The notes beneath the pieces were generated by a model, which ran no database searches, was not told the origin of the DNA, and saw only the letters and a program-made list of their open reading frames with translations. A DNA stretch of 49,397 nucleotides from JACDDK01 sp038198445. GTDB lineage: Bacteria > Actinomycetota > Rubrobacteria > Rubrobacterales > Rubrobacteraceae. Location of the stretch: the NCBI GenBank assembly GCA_038198445.1, contig JBBPZZ010000190.1:1-49397 (forward strand), written 5' to 3'. Positions 16,833 to 26,100 of the stretch are shown in pieces; the first letter of the stretch is position 1, and every line of letters starts with the position of its first letter. The position numbers and the translations under genes were made by a program.

Positions 16833-17741
16833 TCATGCGGCCTTCTTCGTCGAGAGATGTTCCAGCGTCACCGGCTCGATGTCGGGGTAGCAGTCGTTCT
16901 GCAGGTCGTCGAGCGCGGTCTGCCCCGTCAGCATGTAGAGCTGGTAGGCGCCATACATCGCGGCCATCATCTGACCGGCCTCGCGCTGGCTTGAGATCCA
17001 GGCCCGGAGGTCATCGGTCGTGCCGCGGCTGCGACGCTCGTACCGGCGGCCGGTCCTGTTCTCCACGGCGGAGACGATGTCGCCGTACGATACCTGCTGG
17101 CCCGCGACGGCAAATTTGCCGGATGGAACGGACGGGTCCACCGCGACCCGCGCGGCGTAGCGCGCGGTGTCGTCGACCGTGGTGGCGTCGAAGCGCTCCT
17201 CGCCGCTGCCCCAGAAGCTGGCAACGCCAGCCTCGTCGTCGAACTCGACGACCCCTCCGTTGGCGAGCGTGTCGAGGAAGGCCCCGTTGAGGACGTGGAC
17301 GTGCCCAATGCCCAGCGAGGCGATCTCCTCGTCGGCCTCGCGCCGCAGGTCGAAAGGAAAAAGCTCGCCGGGCGGCGACTTGAAGAGGTCGAGCGCGAAG
17401 TCCGAGGGCAGGATCCGGCGGACGCCGCTCTTGGCGGCGGCGCGGGCCAGCGCGATCTGCCCATCGACGATGACCTCGCGCCCGCCCTGCAGCGCGGAGA
17501 CCACGACGTCGATGCTCTCTGTGGCCCGCTCGAGGCTCTTGGGATCAGTGACGTCTCCCTCGACAATTTCGGCGCCGCGCTCCACGAGCGGATCCAACCC
17601 GGAGCGCCTGTCGGGTTCTGCTAGCGTCGCCGGACGGACTAGCAACCGCACCGCGACCTCCTCGGTTTCTAAGAGATGGTGAGCGATGCGCGCACCGAGC
17701 ATCCCGGTGGCTCCGGCGATGAGGACTCTGCTTGACGACAT
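16833..17741 (-). CDS. NmrA-like NAD(P)-binding oxidoreductase
   Basis: 302 residues from ATG 17741, with GGGAG 6 bases upstream. The Rossmann motif RVLIAGATGMLGARIAHHLL opens the protein, and GDVTDPKSLERA and SALQGG are typical of atypical short-chain reductases of the NmrA/isoflavone reductase group. The YxxxK catalytic pair is not evident, so it may be a redox sensor or an ene/isoflavone-type reductase. It is the first gene of a cluster read away from a TetR gene, whose product probably controls it. Confidence 0.8.
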   Translation of the reverse strand: MSSSRVLIAGATGMLGARIAHHLLETEEVAVRLLVRPATLAEPDRRSGLDPLVERGAEIVEGDVTDPKSLERATESIDVVVSALQGGREVIVDGQIALARAAAKSGVRRILPSDFALDLFKSPPGELFPFDLRREADEEIASLGIGHVHVLNGAFLDTLANGGVVEFDDEAGVASFWGSGEERFDATTVDDTARYAARVAVDPSVPSGKFAVAGQQVSYGDIVSAVENRTGRRYERRSRGTTDDLRAWISSQREAGQMMAAMYGAYQLYMLTGQTALDDLQNDCYPDIEPVTLEHLSTKKAA

Positions 17742-17861
17742 GACGACTCCCTTAGTCAAAAGTGGACGACGGTTTCAACTTCAAAAAGACACTATAACAT
17801 GAAAACGGAATTTTATTTCAACTTGTTAGAGTCTTTTCCACTTCTGTGGTATGATGGCGGC
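17742..17861. promoter_or_regulatory. Divergent AT-rich promoter/operator region between NmrA-like and TetR genes
   Basis: 120 bp, markedly AT-rich. The 9-bp direct repeat TTTCAACTT occurs at 17773-17781 and 17816-17824 (43 bp apart, about four helical turns). The inverted 7-mer AAGTGGA (17760-17766) / TCCACTT (17837-17843) frames both. A leftward promoter can be read as TTGAAA with TATAGT 19 bases on; TATGAT at 17850-17855 may serve the rightward gene, though its -35 is unclear. Confidence 0.5.
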
Positions 17862-18596
17862 ATGTCAGAGATGCATCCATCACGCGACCGTCCTCTTCTG
17901 CGCCGCGATGCCGAGCGCAACCGTCAGCGGATCTTAGCCGCGGCGCGCAGGCTGATCGCCGAGCAGGGGCTGGAGGTGGGCTACGAGGAGATCGCCCGGG
18001 AAGCCGACGTCGGGGTCGGCACCGTCTACCGCCGCTTCCCGAACCGGGATGGGCTCTATTACGAGCTATTCCACGACCGGGTAGACACGGTCGTCGGGAT
18101 CCTCGAAGACGCTCTCGCGGTCGAGGATCCGTGGGAGGGGCTGTGCCAGTTCATGCGGCGCGATTTCGAGCTGCAGTCATCAGACCGTGGGCTGCGGGAG
18201 TTCATGCTTGGTCACGCCAGCAGCACCGAGCTGAGGCAGCGCTCCGGGGAGCGGATCCAGCCACTCGTCGCGGAGCTCGTCGCGCGAGCTCGGGCGACGG
18301 GTCGGCTGCGACCGGACGTCGGGCAGGGCGACATCGAGATCATCCTGGGCATGGTCGGCGGCCTTATGGACGCGTCGATCCACGTGGACCCCGACCTGTG
18401 GCGACGCTATCTCGCGATGGTCCTCGACGGCATCCAGAGCGGGAGCCGGCACGACGAGATCCCGGGCAAGCCACCCGACCAGCCTGAAATCGAGCAGATC
18501 CTCGCCGGATGGGTCCCGCCGCGACGGGGAAAGAGTCGGCCACGGGACACCGAGCCTTCCGCCCGTGTCGATACTCGATCCAAAGCGGAGTCGTAA
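17862..18596 (+). CDS. TetR family transcriptional regulator
   Basis: 244 residues from ATG 17862; an in-frame upstream start would begin inside the promoter region. The N-terminal HTH is clear: NRQRILAAARRLIAEQGL, then YEEIAREADVGVGTVYRRFPNRDGLYYELF. The C-terminal ligand domain is of the common actinobacterial type (FMLGHASSTELRQRSGERI). A Pro/Arg-rich tail follows. Its divergent position makes it the likely repressor of the NmrA/cupin cluster and of itself. The inducer is unknown. Confidence 0.9.
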   Translation: MSEMHPSRDRPLLRRDAERNRQRILAAARRLIAEQGLEVGYEEIAREADVGVGTVYRRFPNRDGLYYELFHDRVDTVVGILEDALAVEDPWEGLCQFMRRDFELQSSDRGLREFMLGHASSTELRQRSGERIQPLVAELVARARATGRLRPDVGQGDIEIILGMVGGLMDASIHVDPDLWRRYLAMVLDGIQSGSRHDEIPGKPPDQPEIEQILAGWVPPRRGKSRPRDTEPSARVDTRSKAES

Positions 18597-18644
18597 GATT
18601 CGCATGAGCTCGTGTAGCTGCTCGGGGATTGCAGCGGTTGCAGC

Positions 18645-18944
18645 TTACGCGGCAGACCCCTCGCCGTCGAGGTAGTTCGGGTCCGAGTGTCCGGCCACTC
18701 GGACGCTTTGGGCCTCCTCCTGGGTGACGAAGTCCGCAAAATTCGAGTCTCCGCCGCATAAAGGAGACGCCGCCGGTGATCCGGTAGACGGCATTTCGCC
18801 CGCCGGGACGGTTTCGACCGGCGCGGCACCTCCCTCTCCACCTTTATAAAGTTTACCGTACGGGATGCCGGGAGCGACCCTGGCTTCGAGACCCTCACGA
18901 GGATCCTCCGGCCCACCAAACCGTGTTTTCGTGTTCTCGTTCAT
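18645..18944 (-). CDS. Small protein with a degenerate excalibur-like C-terminus
   Basis: 99 residues, hydrophilic, with no signal peptide. The C-terminal segment NFADFVTQEEAQ, followed by DPNYLDGEGSAA, resembles the end of the excalibur motif (F-x-T/S-Q-x-E-A-Q ... DPxxLD). The calcium-binding D-x-D-x-DG loop and the closing C-E are missing: the frame stops right after LDGEGSAA. A GTP motif or enzyme signature is not seen. Start ATG 18944 sits 6 bases after a near-consensus -10, so the mRNA is probably leaderless. It may be a truncated relative of surface excalibur proteins. Confidence 0.6.
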   Translation of the reverse strand: MNENTKTRFGGPEDPREGLEARVAPGIPYGKLYKGGEGGAAPVETVPAGEMPSTGSPAASPLCGGDSNFADFVTQEEAQSVRVAGHSDPNYLDGEGSAA

Positions 18945-18946
18945 GC

Positions 18947-18991
18947 GTCAATCATAGTTGACACATCAAGGTTTGTCAACCTTTATTGACA
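18947..18991 (-). promoter_or_regulatory. Near-consensus leaderless promoter overlapped by two palindromes
   Basis: On the minus strand, the -35 TTGACA (18974-18979) and the -10 TATGAT (18951-18956) are exactly 17 bp apart, and the ATG begins 7 bases after the -10. Two palindromes of one design, TGTCAA-N6-TTGACA (18974-18991) and GTCAA-N6-TTGAC (18947-18962), cover the -35 and -10 elements respectively. This is a typical layout for repression. Confidence 0.7.
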
Positions 18992-19112
18992 GAGCTTGTA
19001 AAAATTCTTATCTTGCAGCTCTGCAACTGATCGGCCTAACGTCATGGTACGCACGAGCCGGGCATGGCCCCTTGCCTTAGTCCGTTCCGGGCGCAGCGCT
19101 TACCACTCTTCG

Positions 19113-20153
19113 TTAAGTTGGATGCTTAGAGGCTCGTGTTATCGCCTCCAGTATCGGAGCCGCGGAACCGCGTAACGGATCAGCGGCTGGCAACCCGGTC
19201 TCATCAGCGACGGCGGCGACGAACTCTTTCGCTTCGGCTTCATCCAACCCCTTCGTATTTACGCTTACGGCGACTACGGGGGCGGGCTTGACTAGGGCGG
19301 CGACCTCCTCGTAGAGCCGGATGATGGACGCTGGTTTCGGACGCGGGACGAGGCCCATTATCTTCTCGTCCGAGGCGTCGGCGCAGAGGATGAGGCAGTC
19401 CGGGCAGGAGCCGTGCAAAAGGCCGAGCGTCACGCCGGAGTAGGCGGGATGCCCCAGAGAGCCCTGACCTTCGACCAGGATCAAATCCGGCGACTTGCGC
19501 GCCGCCTCCAGGACCAGTTGCTCCGCCGCCCCCGCCACGAAGTCCGAGACTACGGCGTCCACGCTAATGCCCCACCCCGCGATGACGATGCCCGTCTGTC
19601 CCGTCGCCACGAACTCGGTCGAAATACCGGCCTCGCGTGCGGCGTGTTCGATCTCCAGCGTGGCCGTCATCTTGCCGATGGCGCTGCTCGTCCCAACCGT
19701 AAGCGCCACTTTCGGCTTTACTTCCAAGCCCGCGCCGGAGAAGAGGGGTACCTCCTCCGGCGGCTCGCGCACGTCCCAGACTCCCGCGCCGGGAAACTCC
19801 GGGGCGAGGCGCTGATGCAGACCGCTGACGATCTCTACCCCGGCCTCCGCCGCGTCCCGCAGGCTCTCCATCCACTCATCCGGCAACCTCCCGCCGGGTG
19901 GAGCGAGCCCGACGAGGACAGAGGTCGGCGAATGCGAAAGCGCCTCCTCAAGCGTCCCGACTATCGGGGCGTCGCGCCAGAGGTCCGGCATCACCCCAAG
20001 GACGCTCTGCCCGGAGAGCGTCGAATCGACCACGGCGACGACTTCGTCCTTGCCGTAGCGCAGCAGGCCGTGGGCGATCTTGGCGTTGGTGTCCCGGAAG
20101 CGCCCCTCGGCCAGGATAGCGTAGCGCCGTGCGGGCGTGTTAGATGGGATCAT
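19113..20153 (-). CDS. DUF1611 family P-loop protein (DgcN-like)
   Basis: 346 residues. An N-terminal Rossmann-like half precedes a P-loop in VGTSSAIGKMTATLEIE (about 154-163). DLILVEGQGSLGHPAYSGVTLGLLHG is the DUF1611 hallmark. Members include DgcN, reported as a D-glutamate N-acetyltransferase that works with the enolase-superfamily racemase DgcA. The next upstream gene is just such an enzyme, and the two overlap by 4 bases (ATGA). By analogy the pair may turn over D-glutamate or murein-derived dipeptides. The exact substrate is inference. Confidence 0.75.
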   Translation of the reverse strand: MIPSNTPARRYAILAEGRFRDTNAKIAHGLLRYGKDEVVAVVDSTLSGQSVLGVMPDLWRDAPIVGTLEEALSHSPTSVLVGLAPPGGRLPDEWMESLRDAAEAGVEIVSGLHQRLAPEFPGAGVWDVREPPEEVPLFSGAGLEVKPKVALTVGTSSAIGKMTATLEIEHAAREAGISTEFVATGQTGIVIAGWGISVDAVVSDFVAGAAEQLVLEAARKSPDLILVEGQGSLGHPAYSGVTLGLLHGSCPDCLILCADASDEKIMGLVPRPKPASIIRLYEEVAALVKPAPVVAVSVNTKGLDEAEAKEFVAAVADETGLPAADPLRGSAAPILEAITRASKHPT

Positions 20154-21145
20154 CGCGGCTCCACTCCGAGGCCGGGAGTCTCCGGAACGGAGATCCGTCC
20201 ATCCTCGTAAACGAGCCCCGTATAAGGATCGTCGGCGAGTAGCATCGCCCCGTCGAGGTCCACGAAATCGACGAGTCCGGAGACCTGGGCCGCCGCCGCG
20301 ATGCCCAGAGACGTCTCCACCATGCAGCCGAGCATGACGAGCATCCCCAATGAGCGGGCGGTGTGGATCATCTCAAGCGCCCGCCGGATACCGCCGCACT
20401 TGGCAAGCTTGACGTTCACCCCGCTCACGCAACCGGCGAGCTTCGGCACGTCTCCGGCGACGATGGAGCTTTCATCCGCGATGACCGGCACGGGATACGC
20501 GGCCTCCGTCACGGCTCTCAGAGCCTCCGGGCTGGCGGACGCGGGGATCGGCTGTTCGATCATGGCTACCCCGATCCCCTTCAGCTCCCGCGCAACCTCC
20601 GGCGCATCTTCAGGTGAGAAGGCTTCGTTGGCGTCTACCCACAACTCCGCGTCCGAGACGCCGGCCACCGCCCGCACGGTCTCGACGGCCTCCCCGCTCC
20701 CCACTTTCATCTTCAGGATCGGGTACGACGCCAGCCTCTCCGCCTCTTCGACGGTCGTGTCGAGGTCGGCTATCGCCAGCGTGTAGGCGCTGACGGGTTC
20801 CGGTCTCCCGAGGCCGAGCAGCCGGTAGACTGGCACACCGAGCCTCTTCGCCGCGAGGTCGTGGAGCGCGGCGTCGAGCGCGGCGAGCGCCGATGGGGGC
20901 AGGAAAGCATTCTCGTTCAGGGCGCCTTCGATGTCCCAGGGCTCGTGGATGCTAACGCTTTCCAGCAACCCGGCGACGCCGGCGGCGGCCTGACCATAGT
21001 AGGCGGTGGGGGCGGCCTCACCGCGGCCCACTACGCCATCCTCTTCGAGCTCCAGGGTTACGCGCTCGAAGGAGTCGTTTGAGCTGCGCGCGATGGCGAA
21101 GGTTCGGCGGGTGTGTACGGTGATCTCTCGGACTCTAATCTTCAT
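20150..21145 (-). CDS. Enolase-superfamily dipeptide epimerase / N-acyl amino acid racemase
   Basis: 331 residues with the muconate-lactonizing-enzyme layout. The K-x-K motif is ILKMKVG (K145, K147). Metal ligands are D171 (WVDANEAF), E197 (MIEQPI) and D224 (IADES). The second base is K246 (GVNVKLAKCGG), and the DLDG near 296-299 matches the specificity loop of L-Ala-D/L-Glu epimerases. It is the promoter-proximal gene of the pair with the DUF1611 gene. Activities in the family include L-Ala-D/L-Glu epimerase and N-acetyl-D-glutamate racemase (DgcA). ATG 21145 follows the 166-bp divergent regulatory region. Confidence 0.8.
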   Translation of the reverse strand: MKIRVREITVHTRRTFAIARSSNDSFERVTLELEEDGVVGRGEAAPTAYYGQAAAGVAGLLESVSIHEPWDIEGALNENAFLPPSALAALDAALHDLAAKRLGVPVYRLLGLGRPEPVSAYTLAIADLDTTVEEAERLASYPILKMKVGSGEAVETVRAVAGVSDAELWVDANEAFSPEDAPEVARELKGIGVAMIEQPIPASASPEALRAVTEAAYPVPVIADESSIVAGDVPKLAGCVSGVNVKLAKCGGIRRALEMIHTARSLGMLVMLGCMVETSLGIAAAAQVSGLVDFVDLDGAMLLADDPYTGLVYEDGRISVPETPGLGVEPR

Positions 21146-21228
21146 GCGTCTCCCGGCATCGTCTGCTTACGCCGCATTCTAGCCATGTACGGCGCCACAG
21201 TTCCAGTAACGGCGCTCGAAAGCGGCTT

Positions 21229-21245
21229 TGTTAAAGGCTTGTTAA
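21229..21245 (+). promoter_or_regulatory. Direct repeat resembling a PhoP/PhoB-type response-regulator box
   Basis: TGTTAA occurs at 21229-21234 and 21240-21245, 11 bp apart; on the other strand this is TTAACA-N5-TTAACA, the form of the Bacillus PhoP box. It lies about 28 bp upstream of a -10-like TATACT (21273-21278), where an activator would bind, ahead of an OmpR/PhoB-type regulator gene. Confidence 0.5.
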
Positions 21246-21310
21246 AAAAATGATGACTTACGGCGCGGCGTTTATACTTGGTGTGCTCAACCAATTTCGG
21301 GAGGTTACGC

Positions 21311-22042
21311 TTGGCGGGGAGCATCGCGGACATACTAATAGTAGAGGACGACGAAGTAATTATGGGTACCCTCGCCTACAACCTCTCGCGCCAGGGTTTC
21401 GGCGTTAGCCAGGCCACGAGCGGCTACGAGGCGCTCAGGACGGCGCGTAAGATGCGCCCGGACCTCATTCTGCTGGACTTGATGCTTCCCGGAGAGTCGG
21501 GAATACAGGTCTGCGAGCGGATACGGGAGCGGGACCAGGGCGTGGTCATCGTTATGATTACGGCGAAGGACGCCGAGGAGGACAAGGTGCGCGGCTTCGA
21601 AGCCGGCGCGGACGACTACGTCACCAAGCCTTTCGGGATGAAGGAACTCGTAGCGCGCATAAACGCGAACCTCAAGCGCTCCGACGCCGGGCACCGGGGC
21701 AAGGTCCTGGAGGCCGGAGACCTCCAACTGGACACGAAGAACTTCACCGCCCGCGTCGCTGGAGACGCTCTCCCGCTGCGCCTGAAGGAGTTCGAGCTTC
21801 TGGCGGCGCTGGCGGGCGCTCCCGGCGAGCTAAAGAGCCGGGAGGAGCTGGCGAAGGAAGTCTGGGGACACGCGGGGGTCGGCTCCTCGCGGACGATAGA
21901 CGTACACATCCGGCGCATCCGGGCGGCCCTTTCAAAGACCTCTTCCTACGAGTACATCCACACCCAGAGAGGTCTCGGCTATCGCTTCGAGACAAAGCCG
22001 GCGCGGGACAGGGCCGGAGTCGGCGCAGAGGCTTCGGAGTAG
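21311..22042 (+). CDS. OmpR/PhoB-type response regulator
   Basis: 243 residues. The receiver (about 4-118) shows the acidic pair in ILIVEDDE, the phospho-acceptor Asp in LILLDLMLPGESG and the Lys in YVTKPFGMKELVARI. The C-terminal winged helix (about 130-228) ends with SSRTIDVHIRRIRAALSK and YIHTQRGLGYRFE. TTG 21311 is preferred because GGGAGGT (21299-21305) is about 5 bases upstream; other in-frame starts at 21278/21281 overlap the -10. The next gene, 4 bp on, is its kinase. A Pho-type direct repeat upstream suggests autoregulation and fits a PhoP-like role. Confidence 0.9.
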   Translation: MAGSIADILIVEDDEVIMGTLAYNLSRQGFGVSQATSGYEALRTARKMRPDLILLDLMLPGESGIQVCERIRERDQGVVIVMITAKDAEEDKVRGFEAGADDYVTKPFGMKELVARINANLKRSDAGHRGKVLEAGDLQLDTKNFTARVAGDALPLRLKEFELLAALAGAPGELKSREELAKEVWGHAGVGSSRTIDVHIRRIRAALSKTSSYEYIHTQRGLGYRFETKPARDRAGVGAEASE

Positions 22043-22046
22043 CGAC

Positions 22047-22799
22047 TTGGTCTTGGAGAAAAACAACCAGGACACGGAGCCTCTAAGCACCGCGGAGCTT
22101 GGACGCGTCAACAAGATCCGTCGCGACTTCGTGGCGAATGTCTCTCACGAGCTCAAGACACCGGCGACCAGCCTCAAGCTGCTCGCCGAAAGCCTTGAGG
22201 AATGTCTGGATGAAGACCCGGTCCAGGCCCGCTTCTTCGCCGCCCAGCTAAAGAGCGAGACCGAGCGGCTCGCGCAACTTACGACCGACCTTCTGGACCT
22301 GGCGCGCCTTGAGAGTCAAGAAAAGATCGAGTACCCGCGCCTCGTCGACCTGCGCGGCGTCTTGATGACGGTCCTCGCGCGTCTGCGGCGGGTCGCCCGG
22401 CGCAAGGACATCACCCTTCTCTGGAAGCGTTTCGGCAAGGCCGCCCAGTACACCGTGTACGGCGACGAGACTCAGCTAGTCTCCATGTTTACGAACCTGG
22501 TCGAGAATGCCATAAAGTACACGCCGCCTGGGGGGAAAGTGGAGGTAACGGGCGGGATGAGCGGCTCGGAGATAATCGTCCGCGTCTCCGACACCGGCAT
22601 CGGCATCCCGGAGGGGAAGCTAAACCGGATCTTCGAGCGCTTCTACCGGGTGGACAAGGCGCGCTCGAAAGCCACCGGCGGGACGGGGCTCGGCCTCTCG
22701 ATAGTCCGTCACGTCGCCGAGAACCACGGAGGCCGCGTTACCGTCCAGAGCAGGCTCAACGAGGGCACGGTCTTCAACGTCTATCTGCCACGCGTCTAG
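22047..22799 (+). CDS. PhoR-like sensor histidine kinase lacking a sensor domain
   Basis: 250 residues, TTG start. It begins almost directly with HisKA: KIRRDFVANVSHELKTPATSLKLL (His about residue 34), then HATPase_c with NLVENAIKYTPPGG, VSDTGIGIPEGKLNRIFERFYRVD and GGTGLGLSIVRHVAENHGG. PhoR, PhoP-partner and SenX3-type kinases share this catalytic core. No transmembrane or PAS segment is present, so it must receive its signal from another protein or be soluble. Adjacent to its regulator. Confidence 0.9.
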   Translation: MVLEKNNQDTEPLSTAELGRVNKIRRDFVANVSHELKTPATSLKLLAESLEECLDEDPVQARFFAAQLKSETERLAQLTTDLLDLARLESQEKIEYPRLVDLRGVLMTVLARLRRVARRKDITLLWKRFGKAAQYTVYGDETQLVSMFTNLVENAIKYTPPGGKVEVTGGMSGSEIIVRVSDTGIGIPEGKLNRIFERFYRVDKARSKATGGTGLGLSIVRHVAENHGGRVTVQSRLNEGTVFNVYLPRV

Positions 22800-23132
22800 A
22801 CCGCACATTCGCCCGCCGGGTTCGTCCGTGTAACACCTCCTTTCTCGCATAGCCATTGTCTGAAGCATCTTCTCGAAGAATAGAAGAAGCGCATCTCTCA
22901 AACTCGTAACTGATTTCTCTAAATATCAGGTCCGCCGCTTGCGGTAACTCACGAAAATAGGCGAGATAGCCCCCACGACTCAAGTTCCAGCCGTGTCCCG
23001 CCGATAATGTGTAATGCAAGGTAGAGATATTTCGAGCGGTGGAAAGTTTGCTTTGGATATATTGAGACTAACAGAGTCAGGACGCGTTCGACGCCGGGAA
23101 CTTTCGGATGAAGCGGACCACGGGAGCATGAG
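22800..23132. other. Non-coding stretch before the hybrid kinase gene
   Basis: 333 bases without a convincing gene. A GGGAGC ribosome site precedes the ATG at 23133. Some AT-rich segments (23020-23075) could hold promoter elements, but I cannot place a -10/-35 pair with confidence. No riboswitch consensus is recognised. Confidence 0.4.
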
Positions 23133-26100
23133 ATGAAAGGTGCGGTATCCAACCGTTTCGCAGAGAGAAGCGGCCTGCTGCTCGCGGCGGTCGCGCTTGC
23201 GGCGCTTCTCTGGATTGTAAATTCCTTCCTGGATGCTTTCGCGTTCGGCAAAAACACCCTTTTCGACAGTTTGCTACCCTCCGAGCCAGACGAACTGTGG
23301 CACCGGTTCGCGATCACGGTTGCGTTCATCCTCTTCGCGGCATTCGCCCAACGCATAATCAACAGACGAGAAGCGGTCAGGGAAGACCTGCGCGATGCGG
23401 AGGAGCGTTTCCGAGGCCTCTCAGAGGCGGCGTTCGAAGGAATAGCCATCAGCGAGGGTGGCAGATTACTGGAGGTAAACGATCCTTTCGCGGCGATGTT
23501 CGGATACGAACCCCAGGAGATGACCGACATGGACGCGCTACAGATAGTAGCGCCCGAATCGCGAGATCTTGTGCGGCGCAACATAGCCTCCGGTCATGGG
23601 GAGCCCTACCAGGCCGTGGGAATAAAGAGAGACGGGTCGCGCTTCGACATGGAGGTCCGCGGTAAGACCTCCTCCTACCGGGATCACGGCGTGCGCGTAA
23701 CAGCGGTACGCGACATCACGGAGCGGCTGAAGTTCGAGAATGAGCTGCGAGAGGCGGAGACGCGCTTCCGAAGCGCCTTCGACGACGCGGCCATAGGTAT
23801 GGCGCTCACCGACTCCAGAAGCGGACGATACCTGCAGGTAAACCGTGTTCTATGCGAGATGTTCGGTTACACGGAGGGCGGGTTACTCGCCACCACCTTC
23901 AATGACCTCACCTACTCCGAGGACCGCCATGATACGGCGGACTACGCCCGGCGCGCCGTGAAGGGTGAGATCGACAACTATCAGCACGAGAAGCGTTACG
24001 TTCACGCCGACGGGCATCTGGTGTGGGCGCAGTCCAGCATCTCGCTGGTGCGGGATTCGCTGGGCCGTCCGCTCTACTTCGTCATTCAGATGCAGGACGT
24101 TACCGAGCGTAAGCTGGCCGAGGAGCGCATACACGAGAGCGAAGAGCGTTACCGGCTGGTGGCCCAGGCAACGAACGAGGCGCTCTGGGACAACGACTTC
24201 GAGAGTAAAACACAGCGTTGGGACGGCGCTATAGAGGAAATATTCGGCTACTCGCCTGACGAGGTCGGCGACGGCGGCGAGTGGTGGGAAGAACGCATAC
24301 ACCCGGAAGACAGGGAGAGAGTACTGTCGAGCCTGGACGAAGTGATACATGGCGCCGGAGAGGCGTGGTCCGCCGAATATCGTCTGCGCCGCGCCGACGG
24401 CGAATATTCGACGGTCGTCGACCGAGGTTACGTCATCCGCGGAGAGAGCGGCGAGCCGGTGCGGATGCTCGGCTCGATGATGGACGTGTCGGAGCGCAGG
24501 CGATCCGAAGAGGCGCTGCGCGAGAGCGAAGAGCGTTTCCGCGGTCTCTCGGACGCCACCTTCGAGGGGATTACGATCAACGAGCGTGGTTGGATCCTTG
24601 AGACTAACCACGCGCTCGCTGACATGTTCGGTTACGAGGTGCGAGACCTGGTCGGGAAAAAGATCCTGGACCTGGTGGCCCCGGAAGACCGCGACCTGGT
24701 GGAAGCCAACGTAGAGGCGGATCTCGAAGAGCCTTATGAAACAGTTGGACTCAGGGAGGACGGCTCTCGCTTCGAAATAGAGGTTCGCGGCAGAATATCT
24801 TTCTACAGAGGCCGCGCCGTGCGCGTCAGCGCCATCCGCGATATTACCGAACGCAAGGAGGCGGAGAAGAAGCTAAAAGAGGCGGAGCGCCAGTTCCGCT
24901 CGCTGGTAGAGCAGATACCGGCCGTCACCTATAGACAGTTACTAGGAGAAGACGGCCAATCCGGCGCGACGATGTACGTAAGCCCGCAGATCGAAGCCCA
25001 GACAGGCTACCCGCCGCAAGCCTTCGCCGATGACCCGGACCTCTGGATCCGGATAATCCACCCCGAGGACCGCGAGCGCGTGCTGGCGGAGGACGAGCGC
25101 ACCAACAGAACCGGCGAACCGTTCGAGACGGAGTACCGCATCGTCACCAGAGAAGGAGGGTTGGTCTGGGTCCGGAACGAGGCCATCCTCGTGCGGGACG
25201 ATGAAGGCAACGCTCTGTACTGGCAGGGGCTACAGCTCGACATCACCGGGCGCAAGCAGGCCGAGGAGGAGCGGCGCGAGGCAGCGGAGCAGTATCGCCG
25301 GCTGGTCGAGACCGTCCAGGAGGGTATCGCCTTCATCGGCCCGGAGAACGGCATCATCGACTATTGCAACGAGGCTTACGCGGAGATATTAGGACTCGCG
25401 CCGCTGGAGCTTGTCGGGAGGTCCTTCTTCGACTTCCTGGACGAAGAGGACACGGAGAAGGTGCAACGCCAGAGCGAACTTCGCAAGGAGGGCGTTAGCT
25501 CCGCGTACGAGATTTGCATAACCGCCGCCGACGGCAACACGAAGGACATCTCCGCCACCGGCTCCCCCGTCGTGAACCTGGATGGGTCTTACAGAGGGGC
25601 GGTGCAGAGCATCGTTGATGTCACGGAGAGCAGGCAGGCCCAACGTCGTCTGGGCGCGCAGTACACCATAACGCGAATCCTGGAGAAGTCCGATACGTTG
25701 GAAGAAGCCTCTCCGGAGATACTGAAGACTATCTGCAAAAGTCTGGGATGGGAGACCGGGGAGATCTGGACGCTCGACCAGGAGGAACAAGCGTTGCGGT
25801 GCCTGAGCAACTGGCAAGCCCCTGGAGTGGACGCGCCGGAGTTCTTTGAGTCTTCTGAGGTAACCACCTTCTATCGCGGCGTCGGCCTGCCCGGACGCGT
25901 CTGGGAAGCGGGTGAGCCGGCCTGGATAACCGACATGGTCGAGGACGACAACTTCCCGCGGTCATCCGCGGCCGCCAGAGAAGGTTTGCACGGCGCGTTC
26001 GCGTTCCCGATACTGCTAAAGGACGAGGTACTCGGCGTGGCGGAATTCTTCGCCCGCGAAGTCCGTCAGCCGGACGAATCGGTGCTGCGGATGGCGCGGG

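Noticed and set aside
14600..18600. A genomic island marked by atypical composition
   Set aside because: The cluster is compact and has a TetR gene, but there is no integrase, tRNA or flanking repeat, and GC-rich codon use matches the rest; only the promoter is AT-rich.
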